A stretch of DNA of 64,000 nucleotides from Pseudomonas sp. R76 (GCF_009834565.1 NZ_CP019428.1:1612001-1676000); one strand, 5' to 3'; counted from the stretch's first letter, positions 15,770 to 25,436 are shown. The notes: generated from the sequence alone by a model not told the origin. A program made the numbers and translations.

Positions 15770-16021
15770 CCCGACAACGTTTGCATGATGGCACCGTAAA
15801 CCCGCAACCCGCTAAAATGCCCACGGGCGTAGTGCTTGACCCCCCAGGCTACGCTGGGCATGCTGGGCGCCGATTGGGGCGTAACCGTGAATTTTCAGCG
15901 TCGTTGCAGGTGTTTTTGACGTTGAGCGTGCCCTGTGGCGATGGCTGCCTGGCTGTTGCCTTGTGTACTGGCGAACCCTGAACCCATCAGGGCAGCCATA
16001 AAAAACAGGATCATTTAATCA

Positions 16022-16672
16022 ATGGCCACATACGAAATCCTGATAGCCGATGACCATCCGCTGTTTCGCAGTGCGCTGCATCAGGCCGTAACCCTGGGCC
16101 TTGGCCCCGACGTGCGACTGGTTGAAGTGGCCAGCATTGCCGAGCTGGAAGCCCGCCTCGGCGAAAAATCCGACTGGGACCTGGTGCTGCTCGACCTCAA
16201 CATGCCGGGCGCCTACGGTTTTTCCGGGCTGGTGCTGTTGCGCGGGCAATACCCGCAAATCCCGGTGGTGATGGTCTCGGCCCAGGAAGAAGCTGACGTG
16301 GTGGTACGCTCCAAGGAGTTTGGCGCCAGCGGGTTCATTCCCAAGTCCAGCTCGATGGAAGCGATTCAGCAAGCCGTGCGCACCGTGCTGGACGGCGATG
16401 TGTCGTGGCCGCCGCAAGCGTTTGAAGAAATCAATGTGTCCGACGAAGCCAAGGCCGCCCGTGATGGCCTCGCCAGCCTGACGCCGCAGCAGTTTCGCGT
16501 GCTGACCATGGTCTGCGAAGGCTTGCTGAACAAACAGATTGCCTACGAGCTGAGTGTGTCGGAAGCGACCATCAAGGCCCACGTGACGGCGATCTTCCGC
16601 AAGTTGGGCGTGCGTACGCGCACCCAGGCGGCGCTGCTCTTGCAACAACTTGAGTCAATTTCGCAGCATTAA
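16022..16672 (+). CDS. erdR: LuxR/NarL-family response regulator ErdR
   Basis: A 216-residue two-component regulator with an N-terminal receiver domain (phospho-acceptor Asp in Leu-Leu-Asp-Leu-Asn-Met-Pro near residue 60) and a C-terminal LuxR helix-turn-helix (Leu-Thr-Pro-Gln-Gln-Phe-Arg-Val-Leu ... Asn-Lys-Gln-Ile-Ala ... Thr-Ile-Lys-Ala-His-Val). The position between a DTW gene and dgkA matches P. aeruginosa PA3604/P. putida ErdR, which controls ethanol oxidation and acetate use. No cognate kinase is next to it. The identification relies on synteny and family resemblance. Confidence 0.82.
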   Translation: MATYEILIADDHPLFRSALHQAVTLGLGPDVRLVEVASIAELEARLGEKSDWDLVLLDLNMPGAYGFSGLVLLRGQYPQIPVVMVSAQEEADVVVRSKEFGASGFIPKSSSMEAIQQAVRTVLDGDVSWPPQAFEEINVSDEAKAARDGLASLTPQQFRVLTMVCEGLLNKQIAYELSVSEATIKAHVTAIFRKLGVRTRTQAALLLQQLESISQH

Positions 16673-16747
16673 GTTGTTACTGGTTCACGCTTTTTTGACT
16701 TTGCGTCATCTAGTTTCCCCACTCCTTTGGTTCAGTTGCCTACATCT

Positions 16748-17110
16748 ATGTCGCCTTTCAAGGGTCAAACCGGTATCAAACGTATCTTCAACGCAGGGGG
16801 CTATTCCCTGGATGGCCTGCGCGCGGCTTTCACTGGCGAGGCGGCGTTCCGTCAACTGGTGTTGCTCAACGTCATCCTGATCCCGTTGAGTTTTTTCCTG
16901 CACGTGAGCCGGGTCGAACGCGCCTTGCTGATCGCGGTGTGTCTGCTGGCCTTGATCGTCGAGTTGCTCAACTCCGCTGTGGAAGCCGCCATCGACCGGA
17001 TCTCGCTGGACCTGCACCCGCTGTCGAAAAACGCCAAGGACATGGGCAGCGCCGCGCAATTCGTGGCACTGACCATGATCACCCTGGTGTGGGCCGTGAT
17101 CCTGATCTAA
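16748..17110 (+). CDS. dgkA: Diacylglycerol kinase
   Basis: A 120-residue integral membrane kinase that phosphorylates diacylglycerol from membrane-derived oligosaccharide and lipid turnover. Three membrane helices are visible (about residues 34-50, 57-76, 97-118) and the signature Glu-Leu-Leu-Asn-Ser-Ala-Val-Glu-Ala-Ala-Ile-Asp-Arg is intact near residue 70. The ATG at 16748 gives the usual length; an upstream alternative adds seven residues. It converges with finR with only three bases between stops. Confidence 0.95.
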   Translation: MSPFKGQTGIKRIFNAGGYSLDGLRAAFTGEAAFRQLVLLNVILIPLSFFLHVSRVERALLIAVCLLALIVELLNSAVEAAIDRISLDLHPLSKNAKDMGSAAQFVALTMITLVWAVILI

Positions 17111-17113
17111 CGC

Positions 17114-18040
17114 TCAGGCGATGCTCGGCAGCACGATCTCGTCGCTGCGCTGCACCCCGGCGGTGAAGGCGCGGCACAGTTCCAGGAACTCGCGCATCGC
17201 CGAGGTCTGGTACTTCTGTTTATGCCAGATGAAATAGAACTGCCGGGCCAGGTCCAGGTCCGGGGTTTCCACCGGCACCAGGCTGCCACGGCGGAACGCA
17301 TCGCGCAGCGCCAGGCGGGAAATACAGCCGATCCCCAGCCCGGACTCCACGGCACGCTTGATCGCCTCGGTGTGTTCCAGCTCCAGGCGGATATTCAGCG
17401 CGCTGCGGTGATGCCGCATGGCCTGGTCAAAGGTCAAGCGCGTGCCGGAGCCTTGCTCACGCAGAATCCACGCTTCATGGGTCAGCTCTTCCATGCTCGC
17501 CACGCCGCGTTTGGCCAGGTGATGTTGCGGTGCGCAAAACACCACCAGTTCGTCCTCCACCCAGGTTTGCACTTCGATGTCCGGGTGGCTGCAGTCGCCT
17601 TCGATTAGACCCAGGTCAATTTCGTAGTGCGCCACCTGATGCACGATATGCGCAGTGTTCTGCACATGCAGCTTCACCTGGCTTTCGGGGTGCTGCTGCA
17701 TGAAGCTGCCGATCAGCAGGGTTGCGAGGTAATTGCCGATGGTCAGGGTGGCGCCGACGGCGAGCGAGCCGAAGCCGGACTTGCCGTTGAGCAGGTCTTC
17801 GATCTCCTTGGCCTGGTCCAGCAGCGCCACGGCCTGGGGTAACAGCTGATGGCCGAGGGCGTTGAGGCTCAGGCGTTTGCCCGCGCGGTCGAATAATTGG
17901 CAGCTGGATTGGCGCTCCAGCTCGGTGATCGAGGTGCTGGCGGCGGATTGAGATAAGGCCAGAAGGCCAGCAGCGCGTGAGACGCTTTCCTGCTGGGCGA
18001 CGGCGACGAAAACTTGCAGTTGACGGAGAGTAAATCGCAT
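17114..18040 (-). CDS. finR: LysR-family regulator FinR
   Basis: A 308-residue LysR-type regulator: N-terminal winged helix (Arg-Phe-Thr-Leu-Arg-Gln-Leu-Gln-Val-Phe ... Ser-Gln-Ser-Ala-Ala-Ser-Thr-Ser-Ile) and an effector-binding domain. It is divergent from fpr, exactly as P. putida and P. aeruginosa finR, which activates fpr under superoxide and paraquat stress. The start at 18040 is chosen over an upstream extension because LysR proteins begin at Met-Arg-Phe-Thr-Leu-Arg. Confidence 0.93.
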   Translation of the reverse strand: MRFTLRQLQVFVAVAQQESVSRAAGLLALSQSAASTSITELERQSSCQLFDRAGKRLSLNALGHQLLPQAVALLDQAKEIEDLLNGKSGFGSLAVGATLTIGNYLATLLIGSFMQQHPESQVKLHVQNTAHIVHQVAHYEIDLGLIEGDCSHPDIEVQTWVEDELVVFCAPQHHLAKRGVASMEELTHEAWILREQGSGTRLTFDQAMRHHRSALNIRLELEHTEAIKRAVESGLGIGCISRLALRDAFRRGSLVPVETPDLDLARQFYFIWHKQKYQTSAMREFLELCRAFTAGVQRSDEIVLPSIA

Positions 18041-18052
18041 ATCGATATAACC

Positions 18053-18065
18053 GATAACCCTTATC
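18053..18065. promoter_or_regulatory. Candidate FinR operator
   Basis: GATAA-CCC-TTATC is a perfect dyad thirteen bases upstream of finR and in the divergent finR/fpr promoter region, where a LysR protein would bind. Assignment is by position and symmetry only. Confidence 0.4.
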
Positions 18066-18164
18066 TTAATAATCCAGTTAACAGATATTGTCGCCGCCAT
18101 TAGAATGCTGTGCAATTGCGCATCTCAATCTTGGCGCAGACCCATTTCCAGGAGTCCCCCGTAC

Positions 18165-18944
18165 ATGAGCAACATGAACCACGAGCGTGTCCTCAGTGTT
18201 CATCACTGGAACGACACTCTGTTCAGCTTCAAGTGCACCCGCGATCCGGGCCTGCGCTTCGAGAACGGTCAGTTCGTGATGATCGGCCTGCAACAGCCAA
18301 ATGGCCGCCCGCTCATGCGCGCTTACTCCATTGCCAGCCCGAACTGGGAAGAGCATCTGGAGTTCTTCAGCATCAAGGTGCCCGATGGCCCGCTGACTTC
18401 TCAGTTGCAGCATTTGAAGGAAGGCGACGAGATCATCATCAGCAAAAAACCGACGGGCACCCTGGTGCTTGACGATTTGAAGCCGGGCAAACACTTGTAT
18501 CTGCTCAGCACCGGTACTGGCCTGGCTCCATTCATGAGCGTGATCCAGGACCCGGAAACCTACGAGCGTTTCGAAAAAGTGATCCTGTGCCACGGCGTGC
18601 GTTACGTCAACGAAGTCGCCTACCGCGAATTCATCACCGAGCACCTGCCGCAGAACGAATTCTTCGGCGAGGCCCTGCGTGACAAGTTGATCTACTACCC
18701 GACCGTGACCCGTGAGCCGTTCGAAAACGAAGGCCGCCTGACCGACCTTATGCGCAGCGGCAAGCTGTTCAGCGACATCGGCCTGCCACCGATCAACCCC
18801 GAAGACGACCGCGCCATGCTGTGCGGCAGCCCAAGCATGTTGGACGAAACCAGCGAAGTGCTGAACAGCTTCGGCCTGAAGGTTTCGCCGCGTATGCGTG
18901 AGCCGGGTGATTATCTGATCGAGCGTGCGTTCGTCGAGAAGTAA
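18165..18944 (+). CDS. fpr: Ferredoxin--NADP+ reductase
   Basis: A 259-residue FAD-dependent ferredoxin/flavodoxin-NADP+ reductase. The FAD motif Arg-Ala-Tyr-Ser-Ile-Ala near residue 50, the Gly-Thr-Gly-Leu-Ala-Pro-Phe NADP motif near residue 118 and the C-terminal Ala-Phe-Val-Glu-Lys, typical of the bacterial subclass, are intact. It helps supply reduced ferredoxin for iron-sulphur repair and oxidative defence. The ATG at 18165 after CAGGAG is preferred over an upstream in-frame ATG. Confidence 0.98.
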   Translation: MSNMNHERVLSVHHWNDTLFSFKCTRDPGLRFENGQFVMIGLQQPNGRPLMRAYSIASPNWEEHLEFFSIKVPDGPLTSQLQHLKEGDEIIISKKPTGTLVLDDLKPGKHLYLLSTGTGLAPFMSVIQDPETYERFEKVILCHGVRYVNEVAYREFITEHLPQNEFFGEALRDKLIYYPTVTREPFENEGRLTDLMRSGKLFSDIGLPPINPEDDRAMLCGSPSMLDETSEVLNSFGLKVSPRMREPGDYLIERAFVEK

Positions 18945-18987
18945 GCAGTCAGGCCATGTGCTGACTGAGCAACAAAGAAGACCTAAA

Positions 18988-19077
18988 TGTGGGAGCGGGC
19001 TTGCTCGCGAAGACGGTGTATAAGTCGCCAAATCGGTTGACTGAACCACCGCTTTCGCGAGCAAGCCCGCTCCCACA
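18988..19077. repeat. REPIN between fpr and trmO
   Basis: Two inverted arms of the TGTGGGAGCGGGCTTGCTCG type. It lies between the convergent fpr and trmO genes, a common place for REPs. Confidence 0.88.
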
Positions 19078-19091
19078 TTTAGTTTCCGGTT

Positions 19092-19787
19092 TCAGTCAGT
19101 TGGCACCACTTCAAGCACGCAAATCACCCCGGCTTCGGGATAGTGCCAGCGCACATCCACATCCCAGAACTGCACGCCGTACTCGCGCTCCGGCCCTGGC
19201 GTCTGATACGCCGGCCGCGGATCCTGCGCCAAACATTGCTCGATCAACGCCACCAACGGCTCATCAAGGCGCTCAGCATGGCCTTGCGCCTGGAACAGCG
19301 CCGTCTTCAGCCACTGCACCGGAATCAGCTGCGGCGCGCTGCTGGCGATGTCGTTGGTGGCGGTGTCAATGATGTCGGCGTAGGGCACATACGGCTTGAT
19401 ATCCAGCACGGGCGTGCCATCAAGCAGATCAATTCCGGAAATCCACAACCGCCCTGGCTCGATCTTGTCCAGCTTCACCACCGACTGGCCGATGCCGTTG
19501 GGCCGGTGCGTCGCGCGGGTGGCGAACACGCCCATGGACGTGTTACCGCCTAAACGTGGCGGTCGCACTTTCAGGCGCGGCTTGTCTTCCAGGGCCTGGT
19601 GGAACAGAAACAGCAACCACACATGGCTGACCTGCTCCAGGCCCTGCACCGCCTCACCTTGATCGAACGGCGCCACCAGTTCCAGCACGCCACGGGCGGC
19701 CGGTGCCAGTTGTGGCTGGCGCGGGATGGCGAACTTCTCCTTGAAGCAGGAGCGCACAAAGCCGACGGGCGAGACGTTGTAACTCAT
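19092..19787 (-). CDS. trmO: tRNA (N6-threonylcarbamoyladenosine(37)-N6)-methyltransferase TrmO
   Basis: A 231-residue TsaA/TrmO-family SAM methyltransferase that methylates t6A at position 37 of tRNA. The Arg-Ala-Thr-His-Arg-Pro-Asn-Gly-Ile-Gly motif near residue 90 and Asp-Leu-Leu-Asp-Gly-Thr-Pro-Val-Leu-Asp-Ile-Lys-Pro-Tyr near residue 120 are diagnostic. Length is close to the E. coli protein. It lies just downstream of the DUF1456 gene on the same strand, so the two may share a transcript. Confidence 0.95.
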   Translation of the reverse strand: MSYNVSPVGFVRSCFKEKFAIPRQPQLAPAARGVLELVAPFDQGEAVQGLEQVSHVWLLFLFHQALEDKPRLKVRPPRLGGNTSMGVFATRATHRPNGIGQSVVKLDKIEPGRLWISGIDLLDGTPVLDIKPYVPYADIIDTATNDIASSAPQLIPVQWLKTALFQAQGHAERLDEPLVALIEQCLAQDPRPAYQTPGPEREYGVQFWDVDVRWHYPEAGVICVLEVVPTD

Positions 19788-19790
19788 GGC

Positions 19791-20252
19791 TTACGCACGA
19801 ACCCGCAGGGTCAGGCCCTTGAGGAAGTTGCGCAGCAGCTGGTCGCCGCACGGGCGGTAGTTGGTGTGGCCGAATTTGCGGAACAGCGCGCTCAGCTCCG
19901 GTTTGGACACCGGAAACTCGGCGGCCTTGAGGATCGCGTGCATGTCGTCTTCCTTCAGCTCGAAGGCCACGCGCAGCTTCTTGAGGATGATGTTGTTGGT
20001 CACCGGGGTTTCGATCGGCTGTGGCGGACGGCTTTCGTCCTTGCCACGCTTGAAGATCACCAGGCCGTCAAGGAAGTGCGCCATCACGTCGTCCGGGCAG
20101 AACACAAAGCCTTCTTCCTCATCTTTCTTGAGGTAAGTCAGCAGGTCTTCCTTGGTCACGTCCATGCCGCCGAGCTTGATGATCTCGACCATCTTGTTGT
20201 CGCTGATGTCGAGCATGTAGCGCACGCTGCGCAGTACGTCGTTGTGAATCAT
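19791..20252 (-). CDS. DUF1456 (YehS-like) protein
   Basis: A 153-residue protein with two copies of a roughly 65-residue DUF1456 helical unit: first with Asn-Asp-Val-Leu-Arg-Ser-Val-Arg-Tyr-Met-Leu and second with Asn-Ile-Ile-Leu-Lys-Lys-Leu-Arg-Val-Ala-Phe. The family is related to E. coli YehS, of unknown function. The start at 20252 (Met-Ile-His-Asn) fits the family; ten more in-frame residues upstream do not. Ends three bases before trmO. Confidence 0.88.
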   Translation of the reverse strand: MIHNDVLRSVRYMLDISDNKMVEIIKLGGMDVTKEDLLTYLKKDEEEGFVFCPDDVMAHFLDGLVIFKRGKDESRPPQPIETPVTNNIILKKLRVAFELKEDDMHAILKAAEFPVSKPELSALFRKFGHTNYRPCGDQLLRNFLKGLTLRVRA

Positions 20253-20321
20253 TGGGCAATCCTGGTATTCAACTGAGGGCACCGCGCAAATGTGCCGGTG
20301 CCGATAAAAAAGGGGAACGGC

Positions 20322-21032
20322 TTAGAACTTCTCTTTGCTGGACAGGTAGCGCCATTGGCCGACCGGCACTTTGCCGATAGACACGCCGCCGATGCGGATG
20401 CGACGGATGGCGATGACTTTCAAGCCAACGGCCTCGCAGAACAGGGCGATCACGCCCGGTTGCGGGTTCTTCATCGCAAAGCGCAGACGGTTTTCGTTCT
20501 GCCAGCTGGCCTTCACGGCCGGTAGCTCTTTGCCTTTGTAGGTCAGGCCGTGGTTCAGGCGGTTGAGGCCGTGGGCAACCATGTCGCCCTCAACCTCAAC
20601 CACGTATTCCTGCTCGATCTTGGCGGCATCGGCGGTTAACTTGCGCAGAATCTTCCAGTCCTGGGTGAACACCAGCAGGCCGCTGGCCTTGGCTTGCAGT
20701 TCCGCACTGGCGGTCAGGCGCAGGAAGTGGCCTTTGAGCGGGCGTTTGCTGAAGCGGTGTTCTTCGGACAGGGTCTCGGCGCTGATCGAGGCCATTGCCG
20801 TTTCGGCATCCACGCCCACCGGCGCGTGCAGCAGAATGGTCACCGGCTCCGGCGCAGTGGCTTTCGCCTCTGGGTCCAGCTCGACCTTCTGGGTGGTGAC
20901 CTTGAACTGCGGTTCGTCGATCACTTCGCCGTCCACCGAGACCCAGCCGCCTTCAATAAACAGCTCAGCCTCCCGACGGGAGCAACCGACCAGTTCGATA
21001 AGGCGTTTGGAGAGGCGTATGGGGTCAGTCAT
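20322..21032 (-). CDS. RsuA-like pseudouridine synthase homologue lacking the catalytic Asp
   Basis: A 236-residue protein with an N-terminal S4 RNA-binding domain (Leu-Ser-Lys-Arg-Leu-Ile-Glu ... Ser-Arg-Arg-Glu-Ala-Glu) and an RsuA/RluB-type catalytic domain. The family motif Arg-Leu-Asp-x-x-Thr-x-Gly-Leu, whose Asp is the nucleophile, here reads Glu-Leu-Gln-Ala-Lys-Ala-Ser-Gly-Leu (residues 111-119), so the Asp is Gln113. The rest, including Glu-Gln-Glu-Tyr-Val-Val-Glu-Val and the C-terminal Leu-Lys-Val-Ile-Ala-Ile-Arg-Arg-Ile-Arg-Ile, is well conserved. It may bind RNA without modifying it. Annotated relatives are simply called rRNA pseudouridine synthase. Confidence 0.8.
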   Translation of the reverse strand: MTDPIRLSKRLIELVGCSRREAELFIEGGWVSVDGEVIDEPQFKVTTQKVELDPEAKATAPEPVTILLHAPVGVDAETAMASISAETLSEEHRFSKRPLKGHFLRLTASAELQAKASGLLVFTQDWKILRKLTADAAKIEQEYVVEVEGDMVAHGLNRLNHGLTYKGKELPAVKASWQNENRLRFAMKNPQPGVIALFCEAVGLKVIAIRRIRIGGVSIGKVPVGQWRYLSSKEKF

Positions 21033-21116
21033 GACAAGGGCCGTAGCAAAAGGGGGCGGCTATTGTACCTGCCTGGCGCCGGTTAATCCCGGCCCCATTT
21101 CAGCGCAGGGGCTTTT

Positions 21117-21306
21117 TGTGGGAGCTGGGCTTGTGTGGGAGTCGGGCTTGTGTGGGAACTGGGCTTGTGTGGGAGTCGGGCTTGTGTGGGAACTGGGCTT
21201 GTGTGGGAGTCGGGCTTGCCCGCGATGCAGACACCTCGGTCGTGCATTTGGAATCGAGGTGATGCCATCGCAGGCAAGCCAGCTCCCACACAAACCAGCT
21301 CCCACA
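21117..21306. repeat. Expanded REP: six tandem 17-bp units plus inverted arms
   Basis: Six head-to-tail copies of a 17-base REP-arm segment (TGTGGGAGTCGGGCTTG and close variants) run from 21117 to 21218. After the first copy the variants alternate, making a 34-base higher-order unit. Then follow a normal REP spacer, a full inverted arm and an additional short inverted arm ending in GCTCCCACA. Confidence 0.85.
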
Positions 21307-21323
21307 TTTTATTCTTTGCTGAG

Positions 21324-21791
21324 TCAGCCTCTGCGCAGTTGCTGCTGGCGCAAACGCATGTGCAGCAACGGATACGGCTGGCCTAGCCCATCATGCTCCG
21401 CACGGCCGATCACCTCAAAGCCCTGCTTGAAGTAGAACCCCAGGGCCTGCGGGTTCTGTTCGTTGACGTCCAGGGTATCGGCGTTCATGTGTTCGATGGC
21501 ATACCGCAGCAGTTGCCGGCCAAGGCCCTGGCCACGGTGTTGCGGGTCGATAAACAGCATCTCGACCTTGCCCGCCGCCACCCCGGCAAACCCGGTGATG
21601 CGTTGGCGCGCGTCCTTGGTACAAATCAGCATCACCGAGTCCAGATAGCGCGTCAGCACCAGCTCCTTGAGCAGCACGATGTAGCTGTCCGGCAAGAAAT
21701 CGTGGGTCGCCCGCACCGAGTCTTCCCAGAGTTGCGCCAAGTGCGCGAAGTCGCTGAGTTTGGGTGTATGGATAACCGAAAGCTGACGCAT
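21324..21791 (-). CDS. GNAT-family acetyltransferase
   Basis: A 155-residue GCN5-related N-acetyltransferase. The acetyl-CoA pyrophosphate loop is visible as His-Arg-Gly-Gln-Gly-Leu-Gly-Arg-Gln near residue 90 after Met-Leu-Phe-Ile-Asp-Pro, and the Asp-Val-Asn-Glu-Gln-Asn-Pro-Gln-Ala-Leu-Gly-Phe-Tyr motif is near residue 115. It resembles E. coli YjaB-type enzymes, whose substrate is unknown. Separated from rimO by a terminator, so it has its own promoter. Confidence 0.85.
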   Translation of the reverse strand: MRQLSVIHTPKLSDFAHLAQLWEDSVRATHDFLPDSYIVLLKELVLTRYLDSVMLICTKDARQRITGFAGVAAGKVEMLFIDPQHRGQGLGRQLLRYAIEHMNADTLDVNEQNPQALGFYFKQGFEVIGRAEHDGLGQPYPLLHMRLRQQQLRRG

Positions 21792-21842
21792 GCCCGCTGC
21801 TCCTTGACTGGATCTTCGCCAATGGGCAAACGATAGACCGAA

Positions 21843-21877
21843 AAAAGCCCCGCATCTTGTCCAGAAGCGGGGCTTTT
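21843..21877 (-). terminator. Terminator of rimO
   Basis: Eleven-base stem AAAAGCCCCGC/GCGGGGCTTTT with an extra A tract on its left, which reads as T residues on the minus strand, just after the rimO stop. Confidence 0.85.
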
Positions 21878-21892
21878 CAAGTTTTTACAGAC

Positions 21893-23233
21893 TTAGTCGC
21901 GCTTTACGGCCCACAGGTCGTATTCGTCGGCGTCGGTCACGGTGCACCAGACCTTGTCGCCCGGCTTCAAACCGCTGGCGTCGTCGATAAACACGTTACC
22001 GTCGATTTCCGGCGCATCGAAGAAGCAGCGGCCTACCGCGCCTTGCTCGTCGACTTCGTCGATCAACACTTCGATTTCCTTGCCAATGCGCAGTTGCAGG
22101 CGTGCCGAGCTGATCGCCTGCTGGTGCGCCATGAAGCGCTCCCAGCGGTCTTGCTTGACGTCGTCCGGCACGATGGCCGCGTCCAGCAGGTTGGCCGGCG
22201 CGCCTTCAACCGGCGAGTACTGGAAGCAACCGACGCGGTCCAGCTGCGCTTCGGTCAGCCAGTCCAGCAGGTACTGGAAGTCTTCTTCGGTTTCGCCAGG
22301 GAAGCCGACGATGAAGGTGGAGCGAATGATCAGTTCCGGGCAGATCTCGCGCCAGTTCTTGATGCGCGCCAGGGTCTTGTCTTCGAAGGCCGGGCGTTTC
22401 ATCGCCTTAAGGATTTTCGGGCTGGCGTGCTGGAACGGGATGTCCAGGTACGGCAGGATCTTGCCGGCGGCCATCAACGGGATCAGCTCGTCCACGTGCG
22501 GGTACGGGTAAACGTAGTGCAGGCGCACCCACACGCCCAGGCTGCTGAGGGCTTCGCAGAGTTCGGTCATGCGGGTTTTTACCGGCGCGCCGTTCCAGAA
22601 ACCGGTGCGGTATTTCACGTCGACGCCGTAGGCGCTGGTGTCCTGGGAGATCACCAACAGCTCTTTCACGCCGGATTTGACCAGGCGCTGGGCCTCATCC
22701 AGCACATCACCGACCGGGCGGCTGACCAGCTTGCCGCGCATCGACGGGATGATGCAGAAGCTGCAGCTATGGTTGCAGCCTTCGGAAATCTTCAGGTACG
22801 CGTAGTGGCGCGGCGTCAGCTTGATGCCTTGCGGCGGCACCAGGTCGATCAGCGGGTTGTGGTCCTGACGCGGCGGCACCACGTCATGCACGGCGTTGAC
22901 TACCTGCTCATATTGCTGCGGGCCGGTCACGGCCAGCACGCTAGGGTGCACGTTGCGGATATTGCCTTCTTCCACGCCCATGCAGCCGGTCACGATGACC
23001 TTGCCGTTTTCCTTGATGGCTTCGCCGATCACTTCCAGGGACTCTGCCTTGGCCGAGTCGATGAAGCCGCAGGTGTTGACCACCACCACGTCCGCGTCCT
23101 GGTAGGTGGACACGACGTCATAGCCTTCCATACGCAGTTGCGTGAGGATGCGCTCGGAGTCGACCAGAGCCTTCGGGCAACCCAGGGATACAAAGCCGAC
23201 CTTGGGGTTGGCTTTTGCGATGGTGGTGGACAT
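21893..23233 (-). CDS. rimO: Ribosomal protein S12 methylthiotransferase RimO
   Basis: A 446-residue radical-SAM methylthiotransferase acting on Asp of ribosomal protein S12. It has the N-terminal UPF0004 domain (Gly-Phe-Val-Ser-Leu-Gly-Cys-Pro-Lys), the radical SAM Cys-x3-Cys-x2-Cys motif (Cys-Asn-His-Ser-Cys-Ser-Phe-Cys near residue 150) and the C-terminal TRAM domain. The start Met-Ser-Thr-Thr at 23233 is chosen over a longer upstream frame that lacks family similarity. Confidence 0.97.
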   Translation of the reverse strand: MSTTIAKANPKVGFVSLGCPKALVDSERILTQLRMEGYDVVSTYQDADVVVVNTCGFIDSAKAESLEVIGEAIKENGKVIVTGCMGVEEGNIRNVHPSVLAVTGPQQYEQVVNAVHDVVPPRQDHNPLIDLVPPQGIKLTPRHYAYLKISEGCNHSCSFCIIPSMRGKLVSRPVGDVLDEAQRLVKSGVKELLVISQDTSAYGVDVKYRTGFWNGAPVKTRMTELCEALSSLGVWVRLHYVYPYPHVDELIPLMAAGKILPYLDIPFQHASPKILKAMKRPAFEDKTLARIKNWREICPELIIRSTFIVGFPGETEEDFQYLLDWLTEAQLDRVGCFQYSPVEGAPANLLDAAIVPDDVKQDRWERFMAHQQAISSARLQLRIGKEIEVLIDEVDEQGAVGRCFFDAPEIDGNVFIDDASGLKPGDKVWCTVTDADEYDLWAVKRD

Positions 23234-23522
23234 GTCTAACCTCGGTATTGAATGGCGCCGCCAGTCGGGCACGACACGGCGGTAGACGGGCGCTTGGTGC
23301 GCCTCTGATCAAAAAGTGCGCAATTCTATCGATGGGCAACGCACTTGACCAGCTTTATGCAGGGAAATGCGACGAGTGCTGCGCTATGCTTCGCGCCGTT
23401 GCACATGGGTAAAACCCTTGGGTCAATAAAACGTCTGTTACGAGAAGTAAAACAGCGCATGCTACGGTCAGCTTAGACGCGTTGTTTATAAAAGACCTCA
23501 GGTCAAAGGGCAGGAGTGGTTG

Positions 23523-25424
23523 ATGGGTCAGGCAAATAGTCAGGCAGCAGGTGCCGAGCATTCCAATGCAAAGCCGATTGGCATGCTGGTGGCGGCAGTC
23601 GGGGTGGTTTACGGCGATATCGGTACCAGCCCGCTCTATACCCTTAAAGAAGTGTTTACTGGTGGTTACGGGGTTCCGGTCAATCATGACGGGGTCTTCG
23701 GCATTCTGGCGCTGATTTTCTGGTCGCTGGTGTGGGTCGTGTCGATCAAGTACGTGCTGTTTATCCTGCGCGCTGACAACCAGGGCGAGGGTGGCATCAT
23801 GGCCCTGACGGCACTGGCGCGGCGGGCGGCGTCGCCGTACCCCAAGTTGCGTTCGGTGCTGGTGATTCTTGGCCTGATCGGTGCGGCGCTGTTCTACGGC
23901 GACAGCATGATCACCCCGGCGATCTCGGTGTTGTCGGCGGTCGAGGGCCTGGAATTGGCCTTTGATGGCCTGGAACGTTGGGTCGTGCCGCTGTCGTTGG
24001 TGGTGCTGGTCGGGCTGTTCCTGATCCAGAAACACGGCACCGACCGCATTGGCAAGCTGTTCGGGCCGGTGATGGTGGTGTGGTTCCTGGTGTTGGGCGG
24101 CCTCGGCGTGCACGGCATTTTGCAACACCCCGAAGTGCTCAATGCGCTTAACCCGGTGTGGGGCGTGCGTTTCTTTACGGCGCATCCTGGCATGGGCGTG
24201 GCAATTCTCGGTGCCGTAGTGCTGGCGTTGACCGGCGCCGAAGCGCTGTATGCCGACATGGGCCACTTTGGCCGCAAGCCGATCGCCCGTGCGTGGTTCG
24301 CCCTGGTGCTGCCGGCGTTGGTGCTCAACTACTTCGGCCAGGGCGCCTTGCTGCTGGAAAACCCTGAAGCGGCGCGCAACCCCTTCTACCTGCTGGCGCC
24401 GGAGTGGGCGTTGATCCCGCTTGTCGCACTGTCGACCCTGGCCACGGTGATTGCCTCCCAGGCGGTGATTTCAGGTGCGTTCTCCTTGACCCGCCAGGCG
24501 ATCCAACTGGGTTACATCCCGCGCATGCATATCCAGCACACTTCAAGCGCCGAGCAAGGCCAGATCTACATCGGTGCGGTGAACTGGTCGCTGATGGTCG
24601 GCGTGATTCTGTTGGTACTGGGCTTTGAATCCTCGAACGCCTTGGCTTCGGCTTACGGCGTGGCGGTGACCGGCACCATGCTGATCACCAGCATCCTGGT
24701 GTCGGCGGTGATGCTGCTGCTGTGGAAATGGCCGCCGGTGCTGGCAATTCCGGTGTTGATCGGTTTCCTGTTGGTGGACGGTCTGTTCTTCGCCGCCAAC
24801 GTGCCGAAAATCGTGCAGGGCGGTGCCTTTCCGGTGTTGGCGGGGATTGTGCTGTTTATCCTGATGACCACTTGGAAGCGCGGCAAGGAGCTGTTGATGG
24901 ACCGCCTCGACGAAGGCGGCCTGCCATTGCCGATCTTTATCAGCAGTATCCGCGTGCAGCCGCCCCATCGCGTGCAGGGCACCGCCGTGTTCCTGACCGC
25001 GCGGCCCGACGCCGTGCCCCACGCGCTGTTGCACAACCTGCTGCATAACCAGGTGTTGCATGAGCAGGTGGTGATGCTGACGGTGGTCTACGAAGATATC
25101 CCGCGCGTGCCGGCGTCGCGGCGCTTCGAGGTGGACGCCTATGGCGAAGGCTTCTTCCGCGTGATCCTGCACTTCGGGTTTACCGATGAGCCGGACGTGC
25201 CCGAAGCGCTGAAGCTGTGCCATCTGGACGACCTGGATTTCAGCCCGATGCGCACCACCTACTTCCTCAGCCGCGAAACGGTGATCGCCTCGCGCATCAA
25301 GGGCATGGCCCGTTGGCGCGAAAGTTTGTTTGCGTTCATGTTGAAGAATGCCAACGGCAACCTGCGCTTCTTCAAACTCCCGGTAAACCGGGTGATCGAG
25401 CTGGGCACCCAGGTCGAAATGTAA
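23523..25424 (+). CDS. kup: Potassium uptake protein Kup
   Basis: A 633-residue KUP/HAK/KT K+:H+ symporter in the inner membrane. The first helix begins with [13 protein letters not shown], the family signature; about twelve membrane helices follow, then a 150-residue cytoplasmic C-terminal domain. The ATG at 23523 follows CAGGAGTGG. Monocistronic with its own terminator. The 290 bases upstream hold no other gene I can see. Confidence 0.97.
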   Translation: MGQANSQAAGAEHSNAKPIGMLVAAVGVVYGDIGTSPLYTLKEVFTGGYGVPVNHDGVFGILALIFWSLVWVVSIKYVLFILRADNQGEGGIMALTALARRAASPYPKLRSVLVILGLIGAALFYGDSMITPAISVLSAVEGLELAFDGLERWVVPLSLVVLVGLFLIQKHGTDRIGKLFGPVMVVWFLVLGGLGVHGILQHPEVLNALNPVWGVRFFTAHPGMGVAILGAVVLALTGAEALYADMGHFGRKPIARAWFALVLPALVLNYFGQGALLLENPEAARNPFYLLAPEWALIPLVALSTLATVIASQAVISGAFSLTRQAIQLGYIPRMHIQHTSSAEQGQIYIGAVNWSLMVGVILLVLGFESSNALASAYGVAVTGTMLITSILVSAVMLLLWKWPPVLAIPVLIGFLLVDGLFFAANVPKIVQGGAFPVLAGIVLFILMTTWKRGKELLMDRLDEGGLPLPIFISSIRVQPPHRVQGTAVFLTARPDAVPHALLHNLLHNQVLHEQVVMLTVVYEDIPRVPASRRFEVDAYGEGFFRVILHFGFTDEPDVPEALKLCHLDDLDFSPMRTTYFLSRETVIASRIKGMARWRESLFAFMLKNANGNLRFFKLPVNRVIELGTQVEM

Positions 25425-25436
25425 GCTGTTGCGACA

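Noticed and set aside
21117..21218. Possible CRISPR array
   Set aside because: Units are contiguous without spacers and match REP arms.
21857..23239. Plus-strand ORF opposite rimO
   Set aside because: rimO is unambiguous on the other strand.
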